A DNA stretch of 64,000 bases. Origin: Pseudomonas fluorescens (GTDB lineage: Bacteria > Pseudomonadota > Gammaproteobacteria > Pseudomonadales > Pseudomonadaceae). The notes below the pieces were generated by a model that was not told where the DNA came from, searched no databases, and saw only the letters and a list, made by a program, of their open reading frames with translations. The stretch is from NCBI RefSeq assembly GCF_001648775.1, contig NZ_LVEJ01000002.1, positions 186,001 to 250,000 on the forward strand, in the 5' to 3' direction. Positions 55,605 to 63,938 of the stretch are shown here, piece after piece. How positions within the stretch are numbered: position 1 is the stretch's first letter; every line of letters starts with the position of its first letter. The position numbers and the translations under genes are program-made.

Positions 55605-56777
55605 TCATTTCAAGTGACGGAAACTCTGCACAGCCGCACCCAGCACCACCGCTCCGGCCGCTATTGCCAGCCAGAAACCGCTGCGCGCGCCGAAGGCATC
55701 CACCAGCCAGCCGGAGCCAGCGGCACCTACCGCCACACCGATGCTCAAACCGGTCACCAGCCAGGTGAGGCCCTCGGTGAGCCTGGCCGGCGGCACGATG
55801 CGTTCGACCAGCGCCATCGCCACAATCAGCGTCGGCGCGAAGAACAGCCCGGCAATGAATACCGCCAGCGACAACTCGACAATATTGCTCGCCAGTAACA
55901 ACGGTAATGTCGTCACCGCCGTCGCTACCCCGCCGTACAGGAACAACCGTGGCAACGGTAGTTTCGAACGCATCGCACCGAAGGCGATCCCGGCCAGGCA
56001 CGAACCGATGGCGTACACCGACAGGACGATGCTGGCGGCTGCGGGTTGCCCTTGCTGCTGGGCAAACGCGACGCTGACTACGTCGATCACACCGACAATG
56101 ATGCCCATGGCAGTCATCAGCGCCAGCAGCAGTTGAATGTCGGTCGAACGAATGATCGACGCCTGATCGTGCGACGCGTGCGGATGCACCGCCGGCTCGG
56201 TGCTGCGCTGAGCGACGAACGCCGTCACGCCAATCGCCAGCGCCAACAACGCCGCCAACGGTCCGGCCTCGGGGAACACTGCCACGCACAACCCCACCGA
56301 CAATGGCGGGCCGACGATGAAACAGACTTCATCGAGCACCGACTCCAGCGCATAGGCCGTCTGCAATTGCGGCTGGCCACGATAGATTTCAGTCCAGCGC
56401 GCCCTCACCATCGCCGACATGCTCGGCATGCACCCGGCCAGCGCGGCGAACACAAACAAGGTCCAGGTCGGCGCCTGCAAACGGGTACAGAGCAGCAACA
56501 TCAACAGCGCCCCGCCGCCGATCAACGCCGACACCGGAAGCACTTTTCGCTGACCGTAACGGTCGACCAGACGCGACACCTGTGGCGCGCAAAACGCCGT
56601 CGCCAGGGCAAACGTCGCCGCCACCGCACCGGCCAATGCATAACCGCCCTTGAGTTGCGAAAGCATGGTGATCACGCCTATACCGGTCATGGAAATCGGC
56701 ATGCGCGCGATCATCCCGGCCAGCACAAAATTGCGTGCACCGGGGGCGGTGAATAACTCGCGGTAGGGGTTTGCCAT
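55605..56777 (-). CDS. MFS transporter
   Basis: A 390-residue major facilitator with about 12 membrane helices. The loop between helices 2 and 3 reads RLVDRYGQRKVLP, a form of the MFS signature. It resembles drug/metabolite exporters of the YcaD/DHA1 kind, but the substrate cannot be read from the sequence. The start at MANPYREL is preferred over an in-frame ATG 243 bp upstream, because the longer version would translate a REP element. It is on the same strand as pvdG, 78 bp upstream. A link with pyoverdine is possible only by position. Confidence 0.85.
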   Translation of the reverse strand: MANPYRELFTAPGARNFVLAGMIARMPISMTGIGVITMLSQLKGGYALAGAVAATFALATAFCAPQVSRLVDRYGQRKVLPVSALIGGGALLMLLLCTRLQAPTWTLFVFAALAGCMPSMSAMVRARWTEIYRGQPQLQTAYALESVLDEVCFIVGPPLSVGLCVAVFPEAGPLAALLALAIGVTAFVAQRSTEPAVHPHASHDQASIIRSTDIQLLLALMTAMGIIVGVIDVVSVAFAQQQGQPAAASIVLSVYAIGSCLAGIAFGAMRSKLPLPRLFLYGGVATAVTTLPLLLASNIVELSLAVFIAGLFFAPTLIVAMALVERIVPPARLTEGLTWLVTGLSIGVAVGAAGSGWLVDAFGARSGFWLAIAAGAVVLGAAVQSFRHLK

Positions 56778-56860
56778 GGGGGGCTGCCTCAACTGGGGCC
56801 GCCAAGTTGCCATAGCGCCGGGAGGCGTGGAAGCGGGGAATTGTTGGTGGAATGTGAAGG

Positions 56861-56945
56861 CCCCTTCGCGAGCAGGCTCGCTCCCACACTGGATCAGTGG
56901 TGTACACAAATCCCCCTGTGGGAGCGAGCCTGCTCGCGAAAGCGT
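56861..56945. repeat. REP pair (REPIN) between divergent MFS and SDR genes
   Basis: CCTTCGCGAGCAGGCTCGCT and its inverted partner AGCGAGCCTGCTCGCGAAAG lie about 45 bp apart. This is the cleanest inverted pair of the class in the window. Confidence 0.85.
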
Positions 56946-57037
56946 CGGCGAAATCACCACAGCCCTTTCTGCCGAATGAACTCTCACTATTGGCAACCGG
57001 TCAGCTATGTAAGCCCTCACTCAAGGCGCGCCACCGT

Positions 57038-57838
57038 ATGCACATCTCCCTCACCGGACAAGTAGCCCTGATCACCGGCGCCAGCTCCGGCATCGGCCAC
57101 GCCGCCGCCAAAGCCCTGGCCGCAGCCGGCGCCGCCGTCGTCATCAACTACAACCGCCAGGCACAACCGGCGCAAGCACTGGCCCGGCAGATCATTGCCG
57201 ACGGTGGTCAAGCGCTGGCCATCGGCGCCGACGTGTCGAAGGAGGACGAGGTTGAACGGCTGTTCGCTGAAACCCTCGCGGGCTTCGGCTCGCTGGACAT
57301 TTTGGTAGCCAATTCGGGTATGCAGAAAGACGCGGCCGCAGTGGATATGACTTTGGAAGACTGGAACGCGGTGATCGGCGTCAACCTCACCGGCCAGTTC
57401 CTTTGCGCCCGCGCCGCCCTGCGCATCTTCACTCGTCAGGGCGTTCGCCAAGGCGTGTCCCGCGCCGCCGGCAAGATCATTCACATGAGTTCGGTGCACC
57501 AGCGTATTCCCTGGGCCGGGCACGTCAATTACGCCGCGTCCAAGGGTGGCGTCGATCAGTTGATGCAGACCCTCGCGCAGGAAGTCAGCCATCAACGCAT
57601 TCGCATCAACAGCATCGCACCGGGCGCCATTCGCACGGCGATCAATCAGGACGCCACCGAAGGCGCTGCCGGCGAAAAGTTGCTGGACTTGATCCCCTAC
57701 GGCCGTATCGGTGATGTCGAAGACGTCGCCAACGCGGTGGTCTTTCTCGCCTCGGATGCATCCGACTACATCGTCGGCACCACCCTGTTCATCGACGGCG
57801 GCATGAGCCTCTATCCGGAGTTTCGCGGCAATGGCTGA
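57038..57838 (+). CDS. short-chain dehydrogenase, glucose 1-dehydrogenase type
   Basis: A 266-residue classical SDR. It has the NAD(P) motif TGASSGIG (about residues 12-19), NSG in place of the usual NAG near residue 88, catalytic Ser in HMSSVHQ, and the YAASK active-site pair. The tail GTTLFIDGGMSLYP is typical of the glucose 1-dehydrogenase subfamily. The start at MHISLTGQ fits the family; longer in-frame starts run into the REP pair. Its stop overlaps the next gene's start by 8 bp, so the two are translationally coupled. Confidence 0.88.
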   Translation: MHISLTGQVALITGASSGIGHAAAKALAAAGAAVVINYNRQAQPAQALARQIIADGGQALAIGADVSKEDEVERLFAETLAGFGSLDILVANSGMQKDAAAVDMTLEDWNAVIGVNLTGQFLCARAALRIFTRQGVRQGVSRAAGKIIHMSSVHQRIPWAGHVNYAASKGGVDQLMQTLAQEVSHQRIRINSIAPGAIRTAINQDATEGAAGEKLLDLIPYGRIGDVEDVANAVVFLASDASDYIVGTTLFIDGGMSLYPEFRGNG

Positions 57839-59657
57839 GCATCACCTGGAACGACAAAGTCCGATCGACGCCCACGGCATCATCGGCGACATGCGCAGTG
57901 CAGCGCTGGTCAATGATCGCGGCAGTGTGGATTTTTTCTGCTGGCCCGAGTTCGACAGTCCGTCGATTTTCTGTTCGTTGCTGGACAGCCCCGACGCGGG
58001 GATTTTCCAGTTGGCACCGGACTTGCCCGATGCACGCCGCGAGCAGATCTACCTGCCCGACACCAATGTCCTGCAAACCCGCTGGCTGAGTGAGCGTGCG
58101 GTGGTCGAGGTCACCGACCTGCTGCCGGTGGCCGATAACGAAGACGATTTGCCGTTGCTGATGCGCCGGGTGCGCGTGGTCAGCGGTGAAGCGACCTTCC
58201 ACGTACGTTGCGCGGTGCGCCATGACTATGCGCGCGCCAACACCCGTGCGCGGATGGACCAGCAAGCGGTGATCTTCAGTGCCGATGGCCAGCCATCGAT
58301 GCGACTGACTTCCGATCAACCGTTGCACATCGAGACCGACGCAGCGTTGGCCTCCTTTACCTTGAAACAGGATCAGACGGCGGCGTTTATGCTCGGCGGC
58401 GCAGACGATCCGCGTTTCGAGGAAGGCGCCGCGCAGTTGTGCATGGAGCGCACCCTGAAGTTCTGGCGCGACTGGCTCGGCCAGTCGATCTATCGCGGGC
58501 GCTGGCGCGAAATGGTCAACCGTTCGGCCCTCGCGCTCAAGCTGCTGACCTCGCGCAAACACGGCGCGATTCTCGCCGCCGCCACTTTCGGTCTGCCGGA
58601 AACGCCCGGCGGCGAACGCAACTGGGATTACCGCTACACGTGGATCCGCGACGCCTCGTTCACGGTGTACGCGTTCATGCGCCTGGGCTTTGTCGGCGAA
58701 GCCAACGCTTACATGGGCTGGCTGCGCGGACGGGTCAGCGATTGCCACGGGCAACCGATGAAACTGAATATTCTGTACGCCATCGACGGACAACAGGAAT
58801 TGCCGGAAACCGAACTCACGCATTTGTCCGGCCATGGCGGCGCGCAACCGGTGCGGATCGGCAATGGCGCGTATGACCAGATCCAGCTGGATATCTTTGG
58901 CGAGCTGATGGACGCGGTCTATCTGGTCAACAAGTACGGCGACGCGATTTCCCACGAAGGCTGGAAGCATGTGCGCGAAGTGGTCGATCAGGTCTGTGAG
59001 ACGTGGCAGACCACCGATGTCGGCATCTGGGAAATGCGCGGTGAACAGCACCACTTTCTGCATTCGCGGCTGATGTGTTGGGTCGCGCTGGATCGGGCCA
59101 TTCGTCTGGCCTCGAAACGCTCGCTGCCGGCACCTTTTGCGCAATGGGATCAGACCCGTCAGGCGATCTACGCCGATATCTGGGACAACTTCTGGGACGA
59201 GGAACGCGGGCACTTCGTGCAGTACAAGGGTGGCACCGCGCTCGACGGTTCGATGCTGTTGATGCCGCTGGTACGCTTCGTCAGCGCCAAGGATCCGCGC
59301 TGGCTGTCGACACTTGAGGCGATTGAAAAACATCTGGTGCGCGATGGCATGGTTTACCGCTATCGCAACGACGACAGCAATATCGATGGCCTGGTCGGCA
59401 CCGAAGGCGCGTTTGCCGCGTGTTCGTTCTGGTACGTCGAATGCCTGGCCCGCGCGGGGCAGGTGGAAAAAGCGCACCTGGAATTTGAGCAATTGCTGCG
59501 TTACGCCAACCCGCTGGGCTTGTACGCCGAGGAATTCGACAGCCATGGCCGGCATTTGGGTAATACGCCGCAAGCGCTGACGCATCTGGCGCTGATCAGT
59601 GCGGCGAGCTTTCTGGATCGCCGCTTGAGCGGGGAAAAGAGTGAGTGGCAGCCGTAA
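57831..59657 (+). CDS. glycoside hydrolase family 15 protein (glucoamylase/trehalase-like)
   Basis: A 608-residue GH15 enzyme. The N-terminal beta-domain begins IGDMRSAALV and contains VDFFCWPEFDSPSIF. The (alpha/alpha)6 barrel follows, with WDYRYTWIRDASFTVYAF near residue 265 and a second glutamate-containing block, GLVGTEGAFAACSFWYVE near residue 520, which should hold catalytic acids. Family members hydrolyse alpha-glucosidic bonds (starch-like glucans or trehalose); the substrate here is not decided by the sequence. There is no signal peptide, so it is cytosolic. It overlaps the SDR gene by 8 bp. A sugar oxidation/hydrolysis pair is plausible. Confidence 0.9.
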   Translation: MAEHHLERQSPIDAHGIIGDMRSAALVNDRGSVDFFCWPEFDSPSIFCSLLDSPDAGIFQLAPDLPDARREQIYLPDTNVLQTRWLSERAVVEVTDLLPVADNEDDLPLLMRRVRVVSGEATFHVRCAVRHDYARANTRARMDQQAVIFSADGQPSMRLTSDQPLHIETDAALASFTLKQDQTAAFMLGGADDPRFEEGAAQLCMERTLKFWRDWLGQSIYRGRWREMVNRSALALKLLTSRKHGAILAAATFGLPETPGGERNWDYRYTWIRDASFTVYAFMRLGFVGEANAYMGWLRGRVSDCHGQPMKLNILYAIDGQQELPETELTHLSGHGGAQPVRIGNGAYDQIQLDIFGELMDAVYLVNKYGDAISHEGWKHVREVVDQVCETWQTTDVGIWEMRGEQHHFLHSRLMCWVALDRAIRLASKRSLPAPFAQWDQTRQAIYADIWDNFWDEERGHFVQYKGGTALDGSMLLMPLVRFVSAKDPRWLSTLEAIEKHLVRDGMVYRYRNDDSNIDGLVGTEGAFAACSFWYVECLARAGQVEKAHLEFEQLLRYANPLGLYAEEFDSHGRHLGNTPQALTHLALISAASFLDRRLSGEKSEWQP

Positions 59658-60051
59658 TAATCACCAAGAGCTGTAGGAAATATCCCGCACCAGCGCCAAG
59701 ATGTAGGACTGATACCTACACGAAAACAGTCTGGCTCCCTCCCCCTTTGGTGAGGGAGCTTGCTCCCGCCGTGTCGCGAAGCGGCCCCGAAACCTGCCTC
59801 CCCAATCCCCCAGAAGCACCGAATTGCCTGGCTTTGCGACTGCTACGCAGCCGAGCGGGAGCAAGCTCCCTCGCCACAGTTTTCAACTGTCACAAGACTA
59901 CAGACGGTCAACATTCTCTGCCCCGTCCCTACCCTGCAACTCGCAGTCACACGCGGAAATACCCTGTTGCCAGCTGTTACATCCGCCCCTACCATCCACC
60001 GCAACGGGCACAGCGGAGCTGTCCAATAAAACCCGAATTCAAGGAACCAGA
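59658..60051. other. gene-free 394 bp with inverted REP-type repeat
   Basis: No gene seen. The left part follows the GH15 stop codon without a clear terminator. The middle holds the inverted repeat annotated at 59748-59879. The right ~170 bp should carry the promoter of the next gene; AAGGAACCAG lies directly before its ATG. Confidence 0.6.
59748..59879. repeat. inverted REP-type unit
   Basis: GTGAGGGAGCTTGCTCCCGC near 59751 is mirrored by GCGGGAGCAAGCTCCCTCGC near 59856, with the inner arm TACGCAGCCGAGC. It belongs to the same repeat class as the spacers in the immunity array, here in an unrelated gap. Confidence 0.8.
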
Positions 60052-60441
60052 ATGTCCCAGCACGTCCAGCGCAGCATCGACTCCCCTCTTCGCAAGGGCC
60101 TGACCCGCACCCAGCTCTGGGAAGCCGCGGACAAAGGCTTGATCAAATGCTGGGAAATCGGCCGCCAGCGCGCCACCCGCTTCCCCGACCTCGCACAAAA
60201 ATGCCTCACCGGCGAACTGCCCGTGCTCGGCTGGAAAGGTGGCGTGAGCCGCAGCCTGAAGAAAAACGAAAAATATGGCTCGCTGAAATACCTGGCCCAA
60301 TGGCAGGGTTTGCGCGGTGAGGATCTGGATATTGATTTGAGCGAAGAGCGTTCGCTGACCTGCTCGCGGACAAAGATGCTGGTCACGTTTACCCCGGATC
60401 GGACGAAGTATTTCAATCAGGTGGCGGAAGCCGAGGCTTAA
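60052..60441 (+). CDS. hypothetical protein, 129 residues
   Basis: I do not recognise this protein. It is basic in its first two thirds (RKGLTRTQLWEAADKGLIK, then SRSLKKNEKYGSLKYLAQW) and ends acidic. There is no signal peptide or membrane helix. The ATG at 60052 follows AAGGAACCAGA, a good ribosome-binding site. The gene after it begins 12 bp downstream with GGAGAAG before its start, so the two look like an operon. Codon use is like the surrounding chromosome. Confidence 0.75.
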   Translation: MSQHVQRSIDSPLRKGLTRTQLWEAADKGLIKCWEIGRQRATRFPDLAQKCLTGELPVLGWKGGVSRSLKKNEKYGSLKYLAQWQGLRGEDLDIDLSEERSLTCSRTKMLVTFTPDRTKYFNQVAEAEA

Positions 60442-60453
60442 GGAGAAGCAGCG

Positions 60454-61086
60454 ATGGTCGATTTACATCAGGAATTTCAGAACAGCCGTTTCTTTCACGA
60501 AGCGCGGATAGACAGGCGTTCGGCGGATGCTCTGGCAGGTATTGCTGTCGGGCTCGCCGCAGACGGAAAGATTAACCAGCAGGAAGCCGAGTTTCTCAAG
60601 ACCTGGATCGAAACTCACTTGGTGCACTTGGAAGATCCGGTCGTAAACATTCTCTATAGACGTCTTGCCAACATGCTCAGTGACGGCGTGCTGGATGCCG
60701 ACGAGTCTGTGGAATTACTGGGAATGCTTCATCAATTCACTGGTTTGCCAACCGGTGCTGCGACTATGTCTTACGCGCCTACGAGCCTTCCTTTCGATAA
60801 TCCTGCCCCGGAACTTAGTTTGCCTGATCGAGTGTTCCTGTTTACCGGCGTGATGTCGTATGGACCACGGAAGGAATGTGAATCCCTGATCCTCGAACGA
60901 GGCGGACTGATCGGTGGTTCCGTCAGCAAAAAGGTTCATTATCTGGTCGTTGGCAACATCGGCAACGAACAATGGCTGCACAGTACCTATGGAACCAAGA
61001 TAAAAAAAGCCGTTGAACTCAGAGAAAACGGCGTCCCCATCGCCATTGTTGGCGAAGATCATTGGTTGAAAGTATTGTTCGGTTAG
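60454..61086 (+). CDS. BRCT-domain protein with N-terminal TerB-like region
   Basis: A 210-residue protein. The C-terminal ~85 residues form a BRCT fold of the bacterial DNA-ligase kind: FLFTGVMSYGPRKECESLI, GGSVSKKVHYLVVG, and the closing IAIVGEDHWLKVLFG. The N-terminal ~100 residues are helical with paired acidic-helix segments (AADGKINQQEAEFLKTWIE; LSDGVLDADESVELLGML) resembling tellurite-resistance TerB-like repeats. That second assignment is tentative. BRCT domains bind DNA ends or phosphoproteins, so a DNA-related role is possible. It is preceded by the 129-residue unknown gene, with 12 bp between. Confidence 0.82.
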   Translation: MVDLHQEFQNSRFFHEARIDRRSADALAGIAVGLAADGKINQQEAEFLKTWIETHLVHLEDPVVNILYRRLANMLSDGVLDADESVELLGMLHQFTGLPTGAATMSYAPTSLPFDNPAPELSLPDRVFLFTGVMSYGPRKECESLILERGGLIGGSVSKKVHYLVVGNIGNEQWLHSTYGTKIKKAVELRENGVPIAIVGEDHWLKVLFG

Positions 61087-61094
61087 GCATTCCC

Positions 61095-62078
61095 TCAAGG
61101 CATCACCGCATCTGCTGCAGCCCTGACCGAAAACCGCTCCCGATACGCCTGCGGCGTCACGCCAATCGCCCGCAGGAAACTGCGCCGCAACGTTTCTTCA
61201 CTGCCAAACCCGCAATTGGCGGCGATCCGTTTCACCGGCAGGCCAGTATCACTGAGCAAGCGCCGGGCGGTTTCGACGCGGATCAGCTCAATCGCCCGCG
61301 CCGGGGTCTGGCCGGTGTCGGCGCGATAATGGCGCACGAAACTGCGTTCGCTCATCCCCGCCTGCTCGGCGAGGGTCGGCACGCCAAGATCGCAGGTCAG
61401 ATTTTCGGCGATCCACGCGTGCAGTTCATCAAACCGGTTGCCCTGATTCTGCAGTGACAGGGTCACGCTGAATTGTGATTGCCCGCCCGGACGTTTGAGG
61501 AACACCACCAGATGGCGGGCGACGTCCAGAGCGATGTCGCTACCCAGATCCTCTTCGACCATTGCCAATGCCAAGTCGATACCGGCGGTGACCCCTGCCG
61601 AAGTCCACACCGGGCCGTCATTGATGAAAATCGGATTGGCCTCGACGTGCAAATTCGGATGCTGCTGCGCGAGTTGCTCGCAGCGGGTCCAGTGAGTGAC
61701 CACGCGCCGGCCGTCGAGCCAGCCACTGGCCGCCAGCAGAAACGCGCCGGTGCAGACCGAGGCCACGCGCCGACATTTGCCGGCATGCTCGCGCACCCAA
61801 TCCACCAATAGCGCATCTTCGGCTGCCGGATAAATGCCCCAGCCGCCAGCGATGATCAACGTATCGCTGGGCGCTTCGGGCAACGGTTCGGCCAACACCG
61901 CCAGCCCCGCCGACGACATCACCGCCCCGCCGCCGCTGGCGATCACGCTCGGCGCATAAGGCATTGGCAAGCCGCGCTGACGGGCGAGGTCATTGGCCGA
62001 AGCGAACACCTGCAATGGCCCGGTGACGTCGAGGATCTGCATGTTGGCAAACGCGAGTACGTGAATGGCTTTGGGCAT
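61095..62078 (-). CDS. GlxA-type transcriptional regulator (DJ-1/PfpI plus AraC helix-turn-helix)
   Basis: 327 residues in two parts. Residues about 1-190 form a DJ-1/PfpI amidase-like domain with the nucleophile-elbow segment SVCTGAFLLAASG. Residues about 215-320 form an AraC-type DNA-binding domain (TLAEQAGMSERSFVRHYRAD, then CGFGSEETLRRSFLRAIGV). It is divergent from inhA, 89 bp away, and probably controls it. It converges with the BRCT gene, with only 8 bp between stop codons. Confidence 0.9.
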   Translation of the reverse strand: MPKAIHVLAFANMQILDVTGPLQVFASANDLARQRGLPMPYAPSVIASGGGAVMSSAGLAVLAEPLPEAPSDTLIIAGGWGIYPAAEDALLVDWVREHAGKCRRVASVCTGAFLLAASGWLDGRRVVTHWTRCEQLAQQHPNLHVEANPIFINDGPVWTSAGVTAGIDLALAMVEEDLGSDIALDVARHLVVFLKRPGGQSQFSVTLSLQNQGNRFDELHAWIAENLTCDLGVPTLAEQAGMSERSFVRHYRADTGQTPARAIELIRVETARRLLSDTGLPVKRIAANCGFGSEETLRRSFLRAIGVTPQAYRERFSVRAAADAVMP

Positions 62079-62167
62079 TTGGCGTAATTCGTGGGGTGAT
62101 TGGCGTATGCGCCAGAACCTACGCGCCTACAGTGAAGCCGTCCACCCCTTTTCATGGAGTAAGAACG

Positions 62168-62854
62168 ATGACGTTGCAGATAGGTTTTCTGTTGTTTCCG
62201 CAGGTTCAGCAACTCGACCTGACCGGGCCCTATGACGTACTCGCGTCGTTGCCGGGTGTGCAGGTGCATTTGATCTGGAAGGATCTGATGCCGGTCACCG
62301 CCAGCACCGGCCTACTGCTGAAACCGACCACGACGTTTGAGGATTGCCCGGATCTGGATGTGATCTGTGTGCCGGGTGGCGGTGGCGTCGGGGCGTTGAT
62401 GGAAGACGAGGTGACGCTGGACTTCATCCAGCGTCAGGCCGCGCAGGCGCGGTATGTGACATCGGTGTGCACCGGCTCGCTGGTGCTCGGCGCAGCGGGT
62501 TTGCTGAAGGGCAAACGGGCGACCACGCACTGGGCCTATCACGATCTGTTGCCGACACTGGGTGCGATCGCGGTGAAGGATCGGGTGGTGCGTGACGGCA
62601 ATCTGTTTACCGGCGGCGGGATTACCGCGGGAATTGATTTTGCTTTGGTGTTGGCTGAAGAGTTGGTGGGCCCCGACGCGGCGCAACTGATCCAGTTGCA
62701 ATTGGAATATGCCCCGGCGCCGCCGTTCAATTCCGGCAGCCCGGAGACTGCGCCGGGTGCGATTGTCGATGAAGCCCGACTGCGGGCGGCGCCATCGCTG
62801 AAGCTGCGCACGGAAATCACCGGGCGCGCGGCAGCGAAACTTAACCTGCACTAG
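62168..62854 (+). CDS. inhA: isonitrile hydratase-like DJ-1/PfpI protein InhA
   Basis: A 228-residue DJ-1/PfpI-family enzyme that begins IGFLLFPQVQQLDLTGPYDV and has the nucleophile Cys in SVCTGSLVLGAAG near residue 101, followed by KRATTHWAYH and GGGITAGIDFAL. Length and motifs match isonitrile hydratase of P. putida, which turns isonitriles into N-formamides. The ATG at 62168 is chosen because it gives the exact family N-terminus, with GGAGTAAG just upstream; an earlier in-frame ATG would overlap the divergent promoter. The neighbouring DJ-1/AraC regulator is a distant paralogue of its enzyme domain. Confidence 0.9.
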   Translation: MTLQIGFLLFPQVQQLDLTGPYDVLASLPGVQVHLIWKDLMPVTASTGLLLKPTTTFEDCPDLDVICVPGGGGVGALMEDEVTLDFIQRQAAQARYVTSVCTGSLVLGAAGLLKGKRATTHWAYHDLLPTLGAIAVKDRVVRDGNLFTGGGITAGIDFALVLAEELVGPDAAQLIQLQLEYAPAPPFNSGSPETAPGAIVDEARLRAAPSLKLRTEITGRAAAKLNLH

Positions 62855-62890
62855 ATCCCACGCCAAACGCAAAACCCTTTCTGGAATACT

Positions 62891-62932
62891 AATCCCCTGT
62901 GGGAGCGAGCTTGCTCGCTCCCACAGGGGATT
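62891..62932. repeat. perfect 42-bp palindrome made from REP sequence
   Basis: Arms of 20 bp (AATCCCCTGTGGGAGCGAGC at 62891-62910 and its exact complement at 62913-62932) around TT. It looks like two REP heads fused without their usual spacer. It lies after inhA and can form a strong hairpin, a likely transcription end. Confidence 0.9.
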
Positions 62933-63044
62933 TATGTTTGGCCAACGGTATCGGAGTTGTCCCGCTTTACCGCCTCACCTTCACTTGTCCCCACGCCCTC
63001 GCCCGTGTAGAAAGCCCTTCCACAAATTTACACAGGGACTTTCG

Positions 63045-63836
63045 ATGAAGGCTTTGCCATGGCTCTATCTGGCGCTTCTCAGCCTCGGTTACGGATGGGC
63101 GCTGAGCTACGGTCACCTCGGCTGGCTCGCTTTGATTTCCATTGGGCTTCTGGTATTTGCAGGCTTTGCGGTGCGCCAGCAACAGGTGCCGGTCGCCCGT
63201 TTTCTCGGTCACGGTCTGTTTATCGTGCTGGCTTTGGCGCTGGCCCTGCATTGGCTGCCGGGTTTCGCCAACGGTCGCGCCATCGACCCGCAGCGTTTCA
63301 CCGACGACGCCGTGCCGTTCTCGATGTACCTCAATCTCGATAAACCGCTGATTGGTTTCTGGCTGCTGCTGGTGTGCCCGTGGCTTGTCGCGCGGCGGTC
63401 ATTGCGTCTGAGCGTGTACGCCACCACCCTCGCCCTGACCCTGAGCGCGGTTCTCGCCCTCGGCGGCGCGCTGTTGCTGGGCGTGATCAGTTGGGCACCG
63501 AAGTGGCCGGATCAGGCATGGTTGTGGATCCTGAACAACCTGCTGCTGGTGACTTTGGTCGAGGAAGCGCTGTTTCGCGGCTATATACAGGGCGGCCTCA
63601 GTCAGCGTTTCAAACACCTGCCGTATGGCGAAAACCTCGCCCTGTTACTGGCCTCGCTGCTGTTCGGCCTGGTGCACGCCGGCGCAGGCTGGACCTGGGT
63701 GTTGCTGGCAGGCCTGGCGGGTGTCGGCTATGGTCTGGCCTACCGTTTTGGCGGACTCGGCGCGGCGATCGCCACGCATTTCGGCCTGAACCTGCTGCAT
63801 TTCGGCTTGTTCACCTATCCGATGCTCGCTGGCTGA
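63045..63836 (+). CDS. CPBP-family intramembrane metalloprotease
   Basis: A 263-residue protein with about 7-8 membrane helices. The CPBP (Abi/CaaX-protease-like) motifs are EEALFRGYIQG near residue 182, FGLVHAG near residue 207, and the final HFGLNLLHFG. These place two glutamates and the histidines that bind the catalytic metal. Roles of bacterial members range from prenyl-protein processing to bacteriocin self-protection; nothing here decides. The start at MKALPWLYL gives a normal first membrane helix; an in-frame ATG 111 bp upstream would add a segment with no family counterpart. Confidence 0.85.
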   Translation: MKALPWLYLALLSLGYGWALSYGHLGWLALISIGLLVFAGFAVRQQQVPVARFLGHGLFIVLALALALHWLPGFANGRAIDPQRFTDDAVPFSMYLNLDKPLIGFWLLLVCPWLVARRSLRLSVYATTLALTLSAVLALGGALLLGVISWAPKWPDQAWLWILNNLLLVTLVEEALFRGYIQGGLSQRFKHLPYGENLALLLASLLFGLVHAGAGWTWVLLAGLAGVGYGLAYRFGGLGAAIATHFGLNLLHFGLFTYPMLAG

Positions 63837-63866
63837 AGCAAGCGCCGTTTTGCGACGCCGTGCTGA

Positions 63867-63889
63867 TTATTGAAAAAAAATTTCAATAA
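63867..63889. repeat. AT-rich inverted repeat
   Basis: TTATTGAAA and TTTCAATAA flank five A's. It sits between the CPBP gene and the last gene and could be a weak terminator or a regulator site for the latter. Confidence 0.4.
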
Positions 63890-63938
63890 AAAGCTGTCAC
63901 CGCCGACAACCTTTCAAAGCCTTGCGGATTGAAAAACC

